Shown: positions 25,564-38,595, counted from the stretch's first letter. The stretch: 64,000 bases of DNA from Torreya grandis (GCA_037957365.1 JARHVA010003637.1:1412001-1476000), one strand, 5' to 3'. Notes: a model not told the origin generated them from the sequence alone. Program-made: numbers and translations.

Positions 25564-26700
25564 TTCATCTATTTACCAACTCTATTTAACCCAAGTTGAA
25601 ATATTAGGTCTAGAATCTCTCTCCACACTCTTTAGAACAAGCCATTGACCAAGACAAGAATTAATATTTCCTCATGCATTAATTTAATCCATCCCAACAT
25701 TCTATGGGTACTCACATGATAATAAAAAATAAAAATCATCATGCTACTAATGATGGTGTCACCGATTCTTATGATACCATTATTACTATTAAAGTTATTA
25801 TTCCCAACTAGATTTTTGAATAAGCTTCCCATCCCAACCACATCACTAATCCTCATTTATCTTTAACAAATAACATCAATGTTTATAAACCTTTATCCTT
25901 AGTAGAATTAAAAAACCATCTACCAAGGCCTCTTCCATAAGAACTTGATCCCACTCATCCCATGAAATAATGGTATTATCCCAATAAATTTTGTTGGTTG
26001 CATGCTAGTTAGGGTCATTCTAATGAGACTTATAGGCCAATTCATAATTTACCTACTAATTTCCTTCTCATCCCAATTTTGAACATGATTTTATCATTAA
26101 TAAATGTCAACAAGCCTATGAAATTGCATTTAAATCCCATGAAACACAAACTAAATATCAATATTTGAACCAGGCTAATGCTCATTTGGACATCTACAAA
26201 GATCCTCTTCCTAATCATGAAGACAACCAAGATAAGCCTAACCCCTCTACCAATAATGTTGATAGTCTTATAGACCCAATATTAAAGGTAATGTGGTTAA
26301 TATGACTAATTTGTAATGGGTAGTTTCCTTCATTGATCCTCATCTTATCCATACTCCTCAATCATATCACAATTTTTGTTTTATCCAAGACTCTTCCCTA
26401 ATTCACTTAACAGAGTTGGGGCAAGAAGATCTTATATCTTTTGATGAACCAATTCCAACACCTCTTTTGGATAACACTTCTCATACCATTTATACCACTC
26501 ATTCAATATATTTACCCATAAAAAATGATAATCAAACTAATATTAACACTTATTTTAATTTTTCTCAAACCAAATCAGCATCAACTACCCCATCTTCTCA
26601 AGACAATCAACAAAATCATCCTCAAATTATTCCTTCTACATCTTATCAATATAAATTCACATGCACTTTAGCTCTTCCTTTTGAGGACCTCCTTTAACAC
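25559..26700 (+). pseudogene. Element B gag, C-terminal part with zinc knuckle
   Basis: The capsid tail continues as LFHLFTNSI with several stops. Near 25985-26035 lies NKFCWLHAS, then GHSNETY, a Tat-type knuckle (C-x2-H-x4-GH-x4-C) whose last Cys is Tyr. The open stretch 26416-26697 is Thr/Pro/Gln-rich linker. The knuckle style matches that in element C (55625-55673). Confidence 0.7.
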
Positions 26701-27029
26701 TATGCACTTCTTTCTAATAGTCCACTTATGGATTATGATGAGTGGGATCCTATCATAGAGTTTACTAATCTCCCATCTCAAATCTTATTTCTTGAACTTA
26801 TGCAAACTTCTTCATTTCATTGTTATAATCTTATGTAGCTTTTATTTGAAATGAATATCCCTCATCCTCCCTTATCAGTATACAAATACACCTTATCTAA
26901 ATTAGAAGATGGAATTTTACAATAGTGCAAAGAGATGTTGATGAAACAATAGACATGTATCTTTCCCTCAAATCCCCCATTGATTCTATGAATCCTGATG
27001 AGATTTTTTTACATACGAATGATCCTCCC

Positions 27030-27400
27030 TTTTTTATTAGTATCTAAATTGGTGATATCCAAGTCAATAATGCCTTGATTGATGAGGGTTTAAAAATTTA
27101 TGTTGCCTCTCTCGATTTCATTAAATCCCTTAGATAATCTAAATGTAATCTTAAGTCCACATGCATCATGTGTCAAGACTATGATTGAAGGAAAATGCCT
27201 CCCTTAGGCTATGTGTAACTCCTTATCACCATCCCACCTATCAATTTTCAAGTGAAGGTGATGATATTTAACTTTCCTCTATCCTATAATATTTTTATTG
27301 GTAGGTCATGGACTCATTACATGAGAGAAGTTACCTCTTCCACTTGCCAATGTGTCAAATTTCCTCATAATGGAGTAATATATAAGATTTAAGGTGACAC
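27030..27400 (+). pseudogene. Element B aspartic protease
   Basis: The sequence reads ALIDEG near 27075, where the family has D-[TSDG]-G, so the catalytic triad has Glu at the middle position. It is followed by SLDFIKSL, LSYNIFIGRSWTHYMREV near 27280 and CVKFPHNGVIYKI near 27360. The Y-N-hydrophobic-hydrophobic-G-R-x-W-x-H signature and the K-F-P-x-x-G block are typical of Tat-lineage gypsy proteases. The enzyme would have cut the Gag polyprotein. There are stops and one frame change. Confidence 0.75.
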
Positions 27401-28990
27401 TAACTCTTATAATTTTGAAAAATTCCAAGACCATAGTGTATTCAATATTCCAACAATTGAACCCTTATCGAGCATTATATTTCATGAATCTCAATGGTTT
27501 AACTTTCCTTTTAACTCCACCTAAGGTTACAATGGTCACCCTAAACTCATCAAGAATGTATCACCTCACATCCTAGATTTAGATTATGATGAGCCTTATG
27601 AAATCAATCTCAAGATAAAAACCTTGGATTTTTCACCTCATCTCATTTACCAACTTTTACCTTATCTGAAATCATGTTCCCATCAACCACTTAGAGATTA
27701 TATACTAGTCATCTTAACTAAGACTTGACACTTTATTCATCACACCACATCATATGACAGGTTATCCCTACCTATGCCATCGATATTCATACACTCGACT
27801 ATGACTATGGTTATACCTTAGATGATTTATTATAAGGAGGTATTATTTAAGCCCAAGACACTAAAATTACGCATTATCATTCCTCTTTATTTTAGTCTTT
27901 ACATATATCTTCTAGCATTCTATCCTATATAATTCTCAATATTCCTATTGTTCATGGGGTAGAGATGGTGTGCACACCTCCAATTTATGAATAAACTCAT
28001 ATTATTATGCTTATGGATTGTGTTATGACTAGTCCCTATCATTTTGATAGATATCAAGACCCCTCTAGTTGACTTATCATTGATATGCTTATGACTTTCC
28101 TTTATCCTTATGTGCATCTCACCCCTCTCTTAGTTGGGTTCATTTTAGATCCCATTCCACTCCCTCTCTAGTTGAGTCTCTTCTTTTTTAGATCCTAAAA
28201 CTCATTTATTCAAGCCTCTATGAGTCTCTCCACCATCCCCACCTTCCCTTGTTGATGATTTTCTCCCTTCATTACAGATTACTCCTTTGCCCACCAAATG
28301 GGTTGAACAACCCTATTATGATAATCATAAATTTTTTAGTCATTGGACTAGAGATTGTTCATTACAATAGGCTTCCTAAACTTCTATTTTCACTCCTATT
28401 ATTACACCTTAAAATTTTACTAACAAGTGTATCTATTACTTCAATGGCATATATAATCATTCATCCATGCATTATCATAAATTTTGAAATATATCAGCAC
28501 CTTGTGTCCCACCACTCCTCAGCCCATAGACAAGATTATACCTCCCCTAAAAGTATTACTTGAATATCTTCCCAAATATGGATAAGTATATTATATCTAT
28601 CACTAATTTATTACTCATCTCACCTATCATTATTTCATCCTTTAACATCTCAAGGACCACCTCATGACCATTCCTACACCTACTACCCTTCCTCCCATAG
28701 GTTTCCCTCACAATAAGTCTCCCCCTTCTTCCCCCATGGTTTTTTCACATATGGTACTTTCTCCACCTACCATTTTCTCTACCTATGATTACCTCACATG
28801 TGGATCATCCTTCTCTAGTGTGCCCTTCTCTATCAGTGACTTGTTCACCTATTGTCCATTCCCCATTGGTGACATTTTCATCTCCTAAATATTCCATTCC
28901 AATTCCTTCTTTTGAGCATCCCCTACATGATATCCCTCATCATCATGATCCTTTAGGAATTCCTACATTTTCCATCAAGGATATTTGATG
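27401..28990 (+). pseudogene. Element B, unidentified frame after protease
   Basis: Where an autonomous element would carry RT, a different reading frame can be followed in pieces: DYDEPYEINLKIKTLDF near 27580, MLMDCVMTSPYHFDRYQD near 28010, and KFFSHWTRDCSLQ near 28330. The last resembles a zinc knuckle, and a second one may start at CIYYFNG near 28422. The segment 28664-28988 is Pro/Ser-rich. No RT motif (YxDD, KLDL) is visible. The function is unknown. Confidence 0.4.
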
Positions 28991-31309
28991 CAAATTATTT
29001 TCTCAACTTTCCTTAAAGATCGATTAGACTTTGGTTGCAGTCTGAGTTCAACTTCATAAAGACTTATAATATGTTATGGATAATGTTTATGGACAAATAT
29101 ATAAATATTTATGAACAAAAACATGGTGTTCTTCCATTATTTTATTAATTTGGGATTGTATGTGTTCCCCAACTTTACATTTATCCATCTTAGATTGGTT
29201 GACATTATGTCAACTTCTTATCTCTCTTACATGATGACTTTTGTTTTTCACTACATGTTGTTTATAATGTCATTATTTTTATTGAGTTCTCTTATGAATT
29301 ATTTTTCATGATTCTTATTTATGAGTTCCTTTTTTTATGGTTATCTTTTTTTTTTTCATGATTGTTTGTTATATTATTTATATAAACATGGATAATTGTT
29401 ATTGTGACTTGGTTATACAAACCTTTATCCCTTTAGTCATTACTTATTTACCATGTGATTAGTTAGCAAATAATTCATCTCATTATAATCTAATTTTAAT
29501 AGTCCACTTTGTATATCCCCTTATTCTCCTTCTTTCCTCTCATAAACTAAGCATACGCATGGTTGAAACATGAGATAACATGTTTTTTTATCGTTAAGAT
29601 TAAGTCTTCTAGTCAGTCATGTCTTTTGATACTTAGATTCCTTTAGCCAAAGCCTATAAATCATTCATGTGTATCACTTTAACTCTCATAATTAGTAATT
29701 CCAAGTCTGTATGGAGGAGGAATCTTAAAATCCATAAAAATTTAAAAGCCAACTCATTTTATAAAAGTCAATAATCTAAAAAAAACATTCAAAATCTTTA
29801 AAAGTCAAATCATACTAAAAGACATGATTCTAATCACATCATCTTTTTCTAATTGAATCTAAAACTCCACAATTAGCCTTGTGATAGAGTCAAGGTCTAT
29901 TGGAGTATGGTAGGCCAGTATATTGGAAAAGCATAATAAAAAAATGTTTTAGTACTACCTACTTTCTCATGCAAGTACCCAATCTTCATAGTAGACCAAT
30001 AACTCTATATGAGGTACAAAGGAATGGGGAACACATTATGGGAAATTAGTTCCGTTTTACTTTTTTTTTGTTTCAAAACAAACAATATGGGTTGATCTTA
30101 GTAACACACTTATTTTCCTACATAGCTTTGTGCCTATAGTGAACAAGTATCCTTTGTATATTGATGGTCACTAGTCACTTAGTGTCTTGTTATGACCTTA
30201 GTTTATCTCATGTTTCCTAATTTATTCTCAGAAGACTACTATGTTATGATTCTTAAATTCCCTCTTTCATTCCCTACAATCCTAATATTTCCCCTTGAGA
30301 AATATTATTTTGTTCACTGATCATTCCCCCTAGGGATTTCATTTGTGAGTTGCAGTGTAAGACCTTGGATAAGACTAGGTCTTCCTCATAAATTACCAAA
30401 TTTTCACATTACCATTCCAAACATCCCATTTTACCATATTTTACCCTTTATTTCCACCTAATTTCTATTCATTTTATTTTTTACAGTGTAAGACCATAGA
30501 TAGGACCTGGACTTCCTCACAAAATTTTCCAATACCCAAGTTACAATGAAATTACATGTGTCAATTTGAGATAAGATGTGATTGATTATGAATTACACAT
30601 CATTGACATGATTCCCATCTTGATTTAGTATGTTTTGTTCTTACTTCATTAATCTTTCAATTTCATCTTATTATTTTCTGATTGTGTGTAAGAATCCAAT
30701 TATTTTTTATTATTTTTTTAAGTTTTTCATTCTTCCTAACTTGAATTAGTGTGATTAATTTAAGTCCATTTTTTCAATTTTTTTCTCTTCTATACATCCC
30801 AACATGATTTAGTATGATTTATTGAATTAATTTATTTTTTTGTATACCATTTGTCTTTCATGTGGTTTCCATTTTATTACATTATTTTCATAATTCCCAA
30901 TGTGATTTAGAGTGAGTTTTCTTGTTTTAATCTGGTGCCAATTTTTTCCTCTTATTTACCACTTTTTGGTTTATTATACTTAGTAATATTTTGTTATTAC
31001 ACATTTACAATTTTGAAATAGTGTGTAGTGAATTTATTTATGATTACTTATATTTTTAAAAATCCTTTTTGCATGTTTCTTTTTAACCATGCATGTGTAC
31101 TGCATAATGATAGAAAATAAAACACTCCACATATATTTTATATAGCATATACAATAAAATCAAAATAAATGTGATATAAATAAATATATCCATGCATCAA
31201 CAACCACAACCAAAATATAACTCATGAGATCAAAATTCAACTATCAAAATAATATATCTCTATGTATCATGTGTTTTATACAATGGTACAAAATATAATA
31301 ATACATCAC
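28991..31309 (+). other. Untranslated region of element B with diverged repeats
   Basis: AT-rich and non-coding. A direct repeat of about 40 bp lies at 30352 and 30484 (CAGTGTAAGACC...CTTCCTCA). Between 30610 and 30960 the motif GATTTAGTRTGATTT recurs three to four times. Tandem repeats before the 3' LTR are a known trait of Tat-lineage elements. Confidence 0.45.
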
Positions 31310-33230
31310 TCTAAATCTATAGATGGGTTCCATAATGCCTATCTCATGGGCTATCCTTGCTATCCATAGATACTTTAGACCATCCCCTATTCATATTACA
31401 CTATAATGAGGTTGTTTAAGATCTCAAACCTACTATTTATCCCTATAGGTTGTCCACCTAGGCCTATACCTATCCTAACTAGATCATGGTAACCATGTGT
31501 TTGACTCTCTCCTGAGCCAGGGCCTACAAAAATTGTACCTATCCTTATCACACACCTATTGGTGGATGAAATCCATTCCCATGTGTCTATATCTACCTCA
31601 CATCCTCCCCTACTAGTCTAAACTAACTTGCCTAAGCTAGGATAGATGATACCATAGGATAATCTAGCATGGTGGGATTGTATGGCACTAACACACCATC
31701 TAGAATGTCATGATTCACTTCCATGACTAGGAATACCCATCTAATATACTCTATCATATTTTCTATAAAAACCAAAATCTAGATAGATAGCATATCACAT
31801 ATACATCTTAAAATTTATCTATCTACCTAAAATCATATACAAATAGTATTATATCTCCAGTACTAAAAATTACACCATTTCTTACCTATCATAGTGTCAC
31901 CAACCACCATCTCCCCATCTATTCATACATCAAAAATTATCTCTCCATCAACCCATCCCCTGAGCATCTCATCTATGGTATGTCTCCTTATCAAATCAAA
32001 ACTGAGAGTCACCACTTGTGTACACTGCATGCCTCTCCTTAGTGGTACCTCTATCAACCATCTCTACCTTAGGCTAACTGGTAGATCATACTATGTGACC
32101 TCCATCATATGTGTTTGATCTTATTGATATCATATCTATTGATCTACATCCATGCCCTCTCATCAAGCTACTATCTATCTTGCTCGACCACTCCATGGTC
32201 TCACATGTTATGGTCTGATCTCTAGTCTCTTGATTGGTGTTCTTCCTCCTCTTTTCCCCCTCATCTCTCTCTCATAACATGCCCAAAATTTGAGCACTAC
32301 TATGGGAACCACTAGGTTTAAAAGTCCAAACAATTTTTTCAAGTGTGCTACTAGTTGTAGATCTACCCACCAAGTATAGTGGCCTATGATCTGTACTTTA
32401 TCCATCCCTAGCACCATGGTTTCCCAAGGAAGATAAATAGTATTAATATGTGTGTAGGGATACCACATGATCTATCCTCATGTGATTTTATATAGAAATA
32501 GAATGTGGGGCATAGACCATGCTACCTAATCATGTTTCCATAAAGTAACATGAGGTAACCTATCATCAACCATATGGGGAACCCACTGGTTGATACATTA
32601 GGAAACTCTCATATATCCATGTGCTCAACAATACCACTAGTCCCAAGGTATTCTACCCTTTATATAACATCCCATATATATCATGTATTAGCTAGACCTA
32701 GATGATAAACCCAAAGTCATAGAATGCCCATGATCCAAAATGGATTGGCACAAGGCTATCATATATAGTGGTACCTTGTCATATAAATTATGACACAATA
32801 CTTATTTTATCATAAATCCAATCATAACCTTCTAGATATTTGACATCTATGTAATGTATACATCAAATAAGCTCACCCTTAACCCTGGGTAGATCCTATC
32901 TGAGCATGTCTCCCACTTGGCTAGTGTTCATCTCTCCTCCAAATCATTTGATGTCCTTATGATCATTAATGTCCCTCCTATAGGTAGTCCAATCAATGCA
33001 TGGACATCCTCTAGTGTGATACCTAACTCTATGGTGTCCCCATCCAAAACCCATTGAAATGTGTAGGTCAACCATTCCCATGATATAAATAACATGACAA
33101 TAAGATCAGTACTCAGTGGGATGTGTCTCACCTCCATGATACCTCCCAATCCCAATGCAACCAATCTTACTCTATCCACATCTATCAAGTGCTCTAGAAA
33201 ATTAGGTAACCATGAGGCATTGATCAATCA
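31310..33230 (-). pseudogene. Antisense plant-mobile-domain-like frame in element B
   Basis: The best open part is 33227-32928 on the minus strand, with WEWLTYTFQWVLDGDTIELG followed by ITLEDVHALIGLPIGG. That is the W-x(n)-TF...G-E/D...TLEDV..L.GLPI.G block of the PMD family (aminotransferase-like plant mobile domain). A second open part, 32468-32208, includes HYTWWVDLQLVAHLKKLFG. The lower part is decayed but readable in pieces down to about 31310. The frame runs against gag and lies before the 3' LTR, the place where antisense extra frames of Tat elements are known. The role in the element is unknown. Confidence 0.65.
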
Positions 33231-34413
33231 TCAAAATATTTGGTGACTCTACAAAATATAAAATAATAATGATGTATTATATCTCCATATCATTAATAAT
33301 AAAATGCATTATTAAAAATTTCACAAACATAAACTGGTTTGATTTAGTTTCTTTATTTTTTATCAGGTTGACCTATGAAAAACTAAATTAGCCCTATCAT
33401 TTGTCAGGAATACTAGATCATCCCTATCATAATTTTAACCAAATCAACCTTTGAAATAATAAGTCATATATTATCTAAATTAACAATACTAATTTTACCC
33501 CTTTCATCCTTTTAAGTATTAAGTCAGTGACTTACTAATAAACTAAGTTCACTCACTAGTTCTAAGTAATCCCTTTCACTTAACTAGCTAAGTCAGCCAC
33601 CTACTACTAAGTTGACCTACTAGTTTTTCTTGTCTTGTGAAAATGAAATCAACTTGGTTGACCTTATTTAATATGATGACTTTTTGACTAATTTCCATAA
33701 ATATCTTAGGCATTTATTAGTCTAAATCCTTCCTACCCAATACCCCATTTGACCCCTAATGTCCTTACAAATTTGTTAGGGTTCATTCTCATACCTAGAT
33801 TTTGTCTACTAGTAAATTTTATATAAATCACTCAATTTTAAATAATAATAATAATATATTTTTTTTTAATTTTTAGTTGCTTACCAATGTTGCACTCACT
33901 GCAACCACTATGCATCCTCCCCATCTCACTAGGTTCTCACTAGGTCTATTAGAGCTATATTTTTATTAGAATAGTAAATAATACCAAATGAATTATTTTT
34001 CACCCTATTTATATTTAGTATTCCAAACTTATTTACCATCAAATTTCTTATTTTGATCATATCTTTGTCTCTACTAACTCTTTTTCCAAATCGTAAAATG
34101 TTATGGAATCCTGATGTCGTAGAGAATATATCCAACTATTATATGTACATGTTGCAAAAATTTAAATTCTTTACTCTTTTTTTATAATCTCTATAAGTTC
34201 ACCTAATGTTACCTACATTTTACACATTCACATTTATCACATCTCTTTCTTTATCTATAGCACTAAGGTAAGTAAAAGTATGTATTTTTCAATTATGTCC
34301 TTTCATTTATCTTATTTTCTCCTTACTACACTTTATTTATCTTCAATGTTATGTGTCATTATGTTCTTTTCTTGAAGTACCATCCCATGTTACACCTACA
34401 TGACACGTGATGA
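33231..34413 (+). other. Pre-LTR segment of element B, no gene seen
   Basis: AT-rich, with GTTGACCTA, AAGTCAGCCA and AATCAACTTGGTTGACC words at 33360-33670, like those in the leader. The small minus-strand frame 34135-33929 has no recognisable content. Confidence 0.45.
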
Positions 34414-34428
34414 GATTAAAGTGGGGCA
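34414..34428 (+). promoter_or_regulatory. Polypurine tract of element B
   Basis: GATTAAAGTGGGGCA comes directly before the LTR start. Element C has AGATTAAAGGGGTGGGGAAA at the same place. Confidence 0.7.
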
Positions 34429-35620
34429 TATTTATACACATAATATTTTCAAACTTTATCAATTATTGATGCTTTCTATCTTGAAGAAACACATTAAATC
34501 TCAATCTCTCTGAGTGCACACCCTAAAGGGTGTATTTGGAAAGGGGTGGGTATAACATTGGTGTTTCACAAGATTATTGTCCCTTTTTACCACTTTCTAT
34601 CTACACACTTATCTTTTAAAACCATTCCCCTAAGCTTTGCCTCCTATTTTGAACCTTCTTCTATCATTTACCACCTTTATTAGCCCTTCTATAATGTAAA
34701 CCACTTTTTTGATGGTTTATGTTACATAGTTGGTCACATAAACCTTTTATTATTATTAACAAAACTTATTAGGGTCTAGGTCAGTCCCTAGCAAACCTAT
34801 TCCATGACCTAGTTTGTTTTTTTCAATTACAATACGAGGTCGATCAGATCAACCGTGTTAGCCTATACTTTCAAAAGGGTTTAGGGTTAGATCTTCCTAT
34901 ATAAACACATTCATTTTTCCATTTATAGGATAAGAAAAGGAGAAGTAATATATATTATATATTTTCTTATCCACCATTCTACTTGAGGAGTAAGCTTAGG
35001 GTTTCATAATTTATTTGGAGATATATATCTTATCTTGTGGAGAAGTCTTTTGGATGCATTGATAGGTTGTGTATCCCAAAGCTAATTTATCCTTATCATC
35101 CTTACATAATACAAGAACCTCTTGAAAATCACCTTGGTTAAGTGAGAGATTAAGGCTCAATGGGTTGGTATTCAAAGGTAAGTATTCCTAACTTTATTCC
35201 TCCTTTGTAAGAATAGATAGATATGCATTTTCACTTCTCTTCCATACATTAGGTTCTTGTATACATTGACATGATTTTATATCTTATATGCATATTTACT
35301 TTTATTTTTTTATTAACCCCACTTTTTGTGACAAGATTTAGTGAGCACTAGATTAGAATTTTCTTTACTTGTTATTAGTTTAGTGAATATGAAAACATAG
35401 GACCCATTTAGGGTTACTACATAGTTTTACTTGACTGAAGGCTTTAGAACCCTCTTTTATGATATTAATTATGGTAAGATATCCCTTGGCTAGGTCTAGT
35501 GGATCCATACTGGTTATGACCCCAATTATCTAATGTATCCCTAATAAAAAAATTAAGTAGGAATTATCTTATCTAAGGTAGGATTGATTTGTAGATCTTC
35601 TACATTTCCCATTAAATATA
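34429..35620 (+). repeat. 3' LTR of element B
   Basis: Matches 10916-12100. It starts TATTTATACACA and ends ATTAAATATA, both ends being decayed forms of TG...CA. TATA box CTATATAAAC at 34897-34906. Confidence 0.85.
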
Positions 35621-36110
35621 GATGTAATCCTTGAGCCCCCATAAAAATAAGGCATTCAAGTTATTCTCAATGATGTCATCCAAATGTAAGGATAGATTAT
35701 GGAATTTTTGAATACAATCCTTAATATTACCTATTTATCATAAATTTTATAGCTAATTGAAGTAGTTATCAAAAATGTTTTTGTGATAGTGTATTTTTAA
35801 CTCCTCAATAAACATAGACCAGAAAATAAGAGTTCCCTTATTTTTATTTTGAGCACACAATCACATATACGTAAGGAACTGCTCAGGTTCTAAATAAAAA
35901 TATATTGTGATCACCTTTTGCACACATGAGGTCTAATTTAGATCAAACAAATTTTCTATTTGATTGATCTAAGTGAGTTGATCCTTACCATCAAACTTAT
36001 GCACTTCCACTTTTAGAAACATTTTCTTCGAACTAGTATTGGAGTTGTGATTATTCTAAGTGGGTGAAATTGAATGTAGTGGTGGGGGATTATTATATGT
36101 AAGATAAGTC
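35621..36110 (-). pseudogene. Element A gag, N-terminal capsid part
   Basis: The minus strand reads KMFLKVEVHKFDGKDQ, then IENLFDLN, VQKVITIYFYLEPEQF, MFIEELKIHYHKNIFDNY and DCIQKFHNLSLHLDDII. This is the start and core of a Ty3/gypsy gag: F-DGKD opening, W-x-x-F-x-E-x-L block, then the F-x-x-L-x-x-x-L-DD block. It stops at the LTR of B, and the gag tail is at 10.6-10.9 kb. That split is the main proof of the nest. Confidence 0.8.
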
Positions 36111-36626
36111 CAAATATATGTTAACTAAGCACCCTTATTGATAAATGAACCTTCAGATAATCCATTTCCCCTTTTACTTCATCAAGACCATCCTTTCTCA
36201 AATATGCTTTGGATATCTAACTAAATTTGTTGACCTACCTTAAAAATTGATAGACCTAAATTTCTATATTCCATGTCATATTTTGAGGATTTTTTGGGGT
36301 GTCTTAACCTTTCTTGCATTTTCAAGTGTTTTAACTAGCCATTCACAAGCCCTAAGATGAAGGGTTTTAGGCCAAAAAAATGTGTACCAATAAACTATAC
36401 CATTATGATTTTCTAATCAAGACAAATTTAAAGACTATTTATTTGCACAAGGGTAAGAAAAAAAATTCTAGACCTTTTTTTCAAAAGAATACTTCAAACA
36501 ATACTAAAGTGATCAAAAACTAAATTCTTCCTAAACCACAAGTTATGTATTTCAATCCTTCAAATCTTTAGATGGCCACAATGCTAGATATACAAAAAAA
36601 TATTACAGAAATTAGCCCAAATTGAT
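36111..36626 (-). other. Leader of element A
   Basis: AT-rich untranslated sequence between the primer binding site and gag. Confidence 0.45.
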
Positions 36627-36638
36627 GATATAATACCA
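36627..36638 (-). promoter_or_regulatory. Decayed primer binding site of element A
   Basis: The minus strand reads TGGTATTATATC, which differs at three positions from the initiator-Met site TGGTATCAGAGC. It follows an LTR end ATTCATTACA. Confidence 0.6.
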
Positions 36639-36842
36639 CTTGTAATGAATTTATTTAGATGTTCACTATAATGGAATAATAGATCAAATTATTAAGAGTA
36701 GAATAATTAGATCTATAATAATAACTAATAAAAGAGAAGAATATTTGATAATAATGACTGAGATGCTTTGAGGGGTTAATCTCCACAACATTTAAATAAG
36801 AGTATAATTCATAATATGATGATGAAAGGCTAACCACTACCT

Positions 36843-36844
<2 letters not shown>

Positions 36845-36911
<67 letters not shown>
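36845..36911. repeat. (TA)n microsatellite
   Basis: A nearly perfect TA run of about 66 bp. Confidence 0.97.
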
Positions 36912-36915
<4 letters not shown>

Positions 36916-37844
36916 TAGCCATGGTTATTCCATAATCCAACCATGTTAAGAACATAGTGAAATGCATTAAGATAATATGAAAGGTATGTAAGCTACAAGT
37001 TAGCCACACATATCCCTAGATGCAATACAAGTTAAGGGTTTAGCACATAAAAATATATTCTACATATACTTGTATGATACAATAAGTACATATAATAATC
37101 ATAGACTTAGGATATGGTAGTATACACTCAAATTTTAAGAGGAAATGGTTCTAAATCCTAAGCCTATGACATGGGGCATAGCTCTCAGTAGGGTTCAATG
37201 TAGATAAATGGTTATAATAATGATTTTAAGGGGTGTATCAATGATATAATAAGGATATTTCATGAAATAAATTGATAAATAAGGGTAACCTAATCCATGA
37301 TAGATATAAATACTAAATTAATAAGAATGTGAGTGTTACAATGGTTAACCAATGGGTCTTCTATGTAAATTAAGGTGATAATGGCAAACCTAAGCAACCC
37401 TCTAACTATACTAGATTATTTGGTATAATGAGGAGCATAATCAAGGATAAAAAAATGCATCGACTACAATAATAAGTAAATAAATATATACTCTATTAAG
37501 TAAATAAATGAAATATAGTAGGGATAGAGGTACTTATCTTTTGATGGACCTGTCAATGCCTCAATATCCCATTTGGCTTAAGTGGCACTTTAAAAGAGAT
37601 GTTTTAGATTAAAGATATCAAATGGAAATATGAAGACCTAAGTATCCTTAATTTGGGACTTAATAGACTTAGAGTACCCCCTTCATTCCACTTATCCTAT
37701 TGATCTTTAAAGACCATAATCAGGACTAGACCTCAAAGATAAGACTCTAAACATTAACTTCTCTAAATAATACTTAGGATAAAATATATGAGTGCAATAA
37801 AAGAATATGAGTGTGTTGTATATATTTTAGAATGAAATATGAAC

Positions 37845-37867
37845 CATATATATATATATATATATAA
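37845..37867. repeat. Short (TA)n run
   Basis: A TA run of about 20 bp. Confidence 0.9.
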
Positions 37868-37884
37868 ATCCAATACCCAAAACT

Positions 37885-38230
37885 AACAATGAACTTTAAG
37901 TTGATGGTATTAACTAGGTTGTTATAATAGGAAATATGTCAGTTGACACAATACTATATTAGATAAATTGATATAGTACATAATAAAGAATACAAACATA
38001 TGAATATGTCTACCAAGCCAATATAATATAAGGAATATTTGAAATAGAATATATTGATCTAATCATGAACTCTAAGTTGATAGTATCATCTAGGACAATG
38101 CAATTGGAAAGATGTTAGCTAACATAATATTATATCATCCAAGATAATATAGCACAAAATATAGAAAACAAACTTAGGAATATATTGATTAGGTTGATAT
38201 AGTATCAGGAAGAAAATTATGAAACAATCT
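37885..38230. repeat. Diverged 176-bp tandem duplication
   Basis: GAACTTTAAGTTGATGGTAT at 37891 and GAACTCTAAGTTGATAGTAT at 38067 open two units that stay alignable (ACTAGGTTG/TCTAGGACA, GATATAGTA/AATATAGCA). Confidence 0.6.
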
Positions 38231-38482
38231 ATATCATTTTGTTAGATACATTAAGATATATGGAATCTAGAAATTTTGAATAAAAATTAGATAAAATGAT
38301 AAGATGAAAGGAGACTTAGAGGAGGTCAAAATAATAGTAATTGAGGTATGATATAGTACTATGAAAAAAATTATCCCAAATTACAATGATCCCAAACCAT
38401 CCCACCCCATTCTCAATTAACCTATTAAGGTAAACACTCAAAGAGACTAATGCACCAAGCTTATGGAAATGAAACTATTAAT

Positions 38483-38496
38483 AACATGATAAAATT
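38483..38496. repeat. Left target duplication of L1
   Basis: AACATGATAAAATT, identical at 40580-40593. Confidence 0.9.
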
Positions 38497-38595
38497 TATT
38501 ACACGCTGATGTATAGAAGGGATGCACTGGGCACACTAGAAGTGCACCCAGAATTTGAATTTGCTGGGCGACAGATATAAGGTGCCCTTTCAGAT

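Larger units (their letters stand above)
10916..35620 (+). mobile_element. Element B: Tat-like non-autonomous gypsy element, itself holding copia D
   Basis: LTRs of about 1.19 kb (10916-12100, 34429-35620) are in direct orientation. The 3' LTR is preceded by a purine tract, GATTAAAGTGGGGCA. The interior has a gag, a gag knuckle and a protease in sense, then an antisense PMD-like frame, and no visible RT or integrase. Without copia D the element would be about 14.4 kb. The target duplication is imperfect: TTGTA lies before the left LTR and ATGTA starts one base after the expected right end. The nest is nevertheless clear because gag of A continues on both sides. Confidence 0.8.
7985..36640 (-). 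mobile_element. Element A: Ty3/gypsy retrotransposon, split by insertion of B
   Basis: On the minus strand, the gag capsid is at 36.1-35.6 kb. The gag zinc knuckle, protease, reverse transcriptase, RNase H and integrase follow at 10.9-8.0 kb. The missing middle is exactly the block bounded by the LTRs of element B (10916-35620), so A was whole before B landed in its gag linker. The integrase stops at about 7985 in the conserved core, so the 3' end of A and its 3' LTR are lost. RT and gag motifs resemble chromovirus-type elements, possibly Reina-like, but no chromodomain remains to confirm this. Confidence 0.8.
36641..38482. other. Probable 5' LTR of element A and AT-rich flank, no gene seen
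   Basis: The LTR of A must begin its U5 end here (TGTAATGAAT on the plus strand). With no partner LTR in the window its other end cannot be fixed. The rest is AT-rich non-coding DNA with microsatellites and a diverged 176-bp duplication. Confidence 0.4.

Noticed and set aside
32928..33227. Host plant-mobile-domain gene
   Set aside because: It lies inside element B between gag-protease and the 3' LTR and is broken. Element C has the same arrangement, so it is element-borne.
10911..35626. Clean 5-bp target duplication for element B
   Set aside because: TTGTA and ATGTA differ at one base, and the right copy is offset by one base. Reported as imperfect, not as proof.
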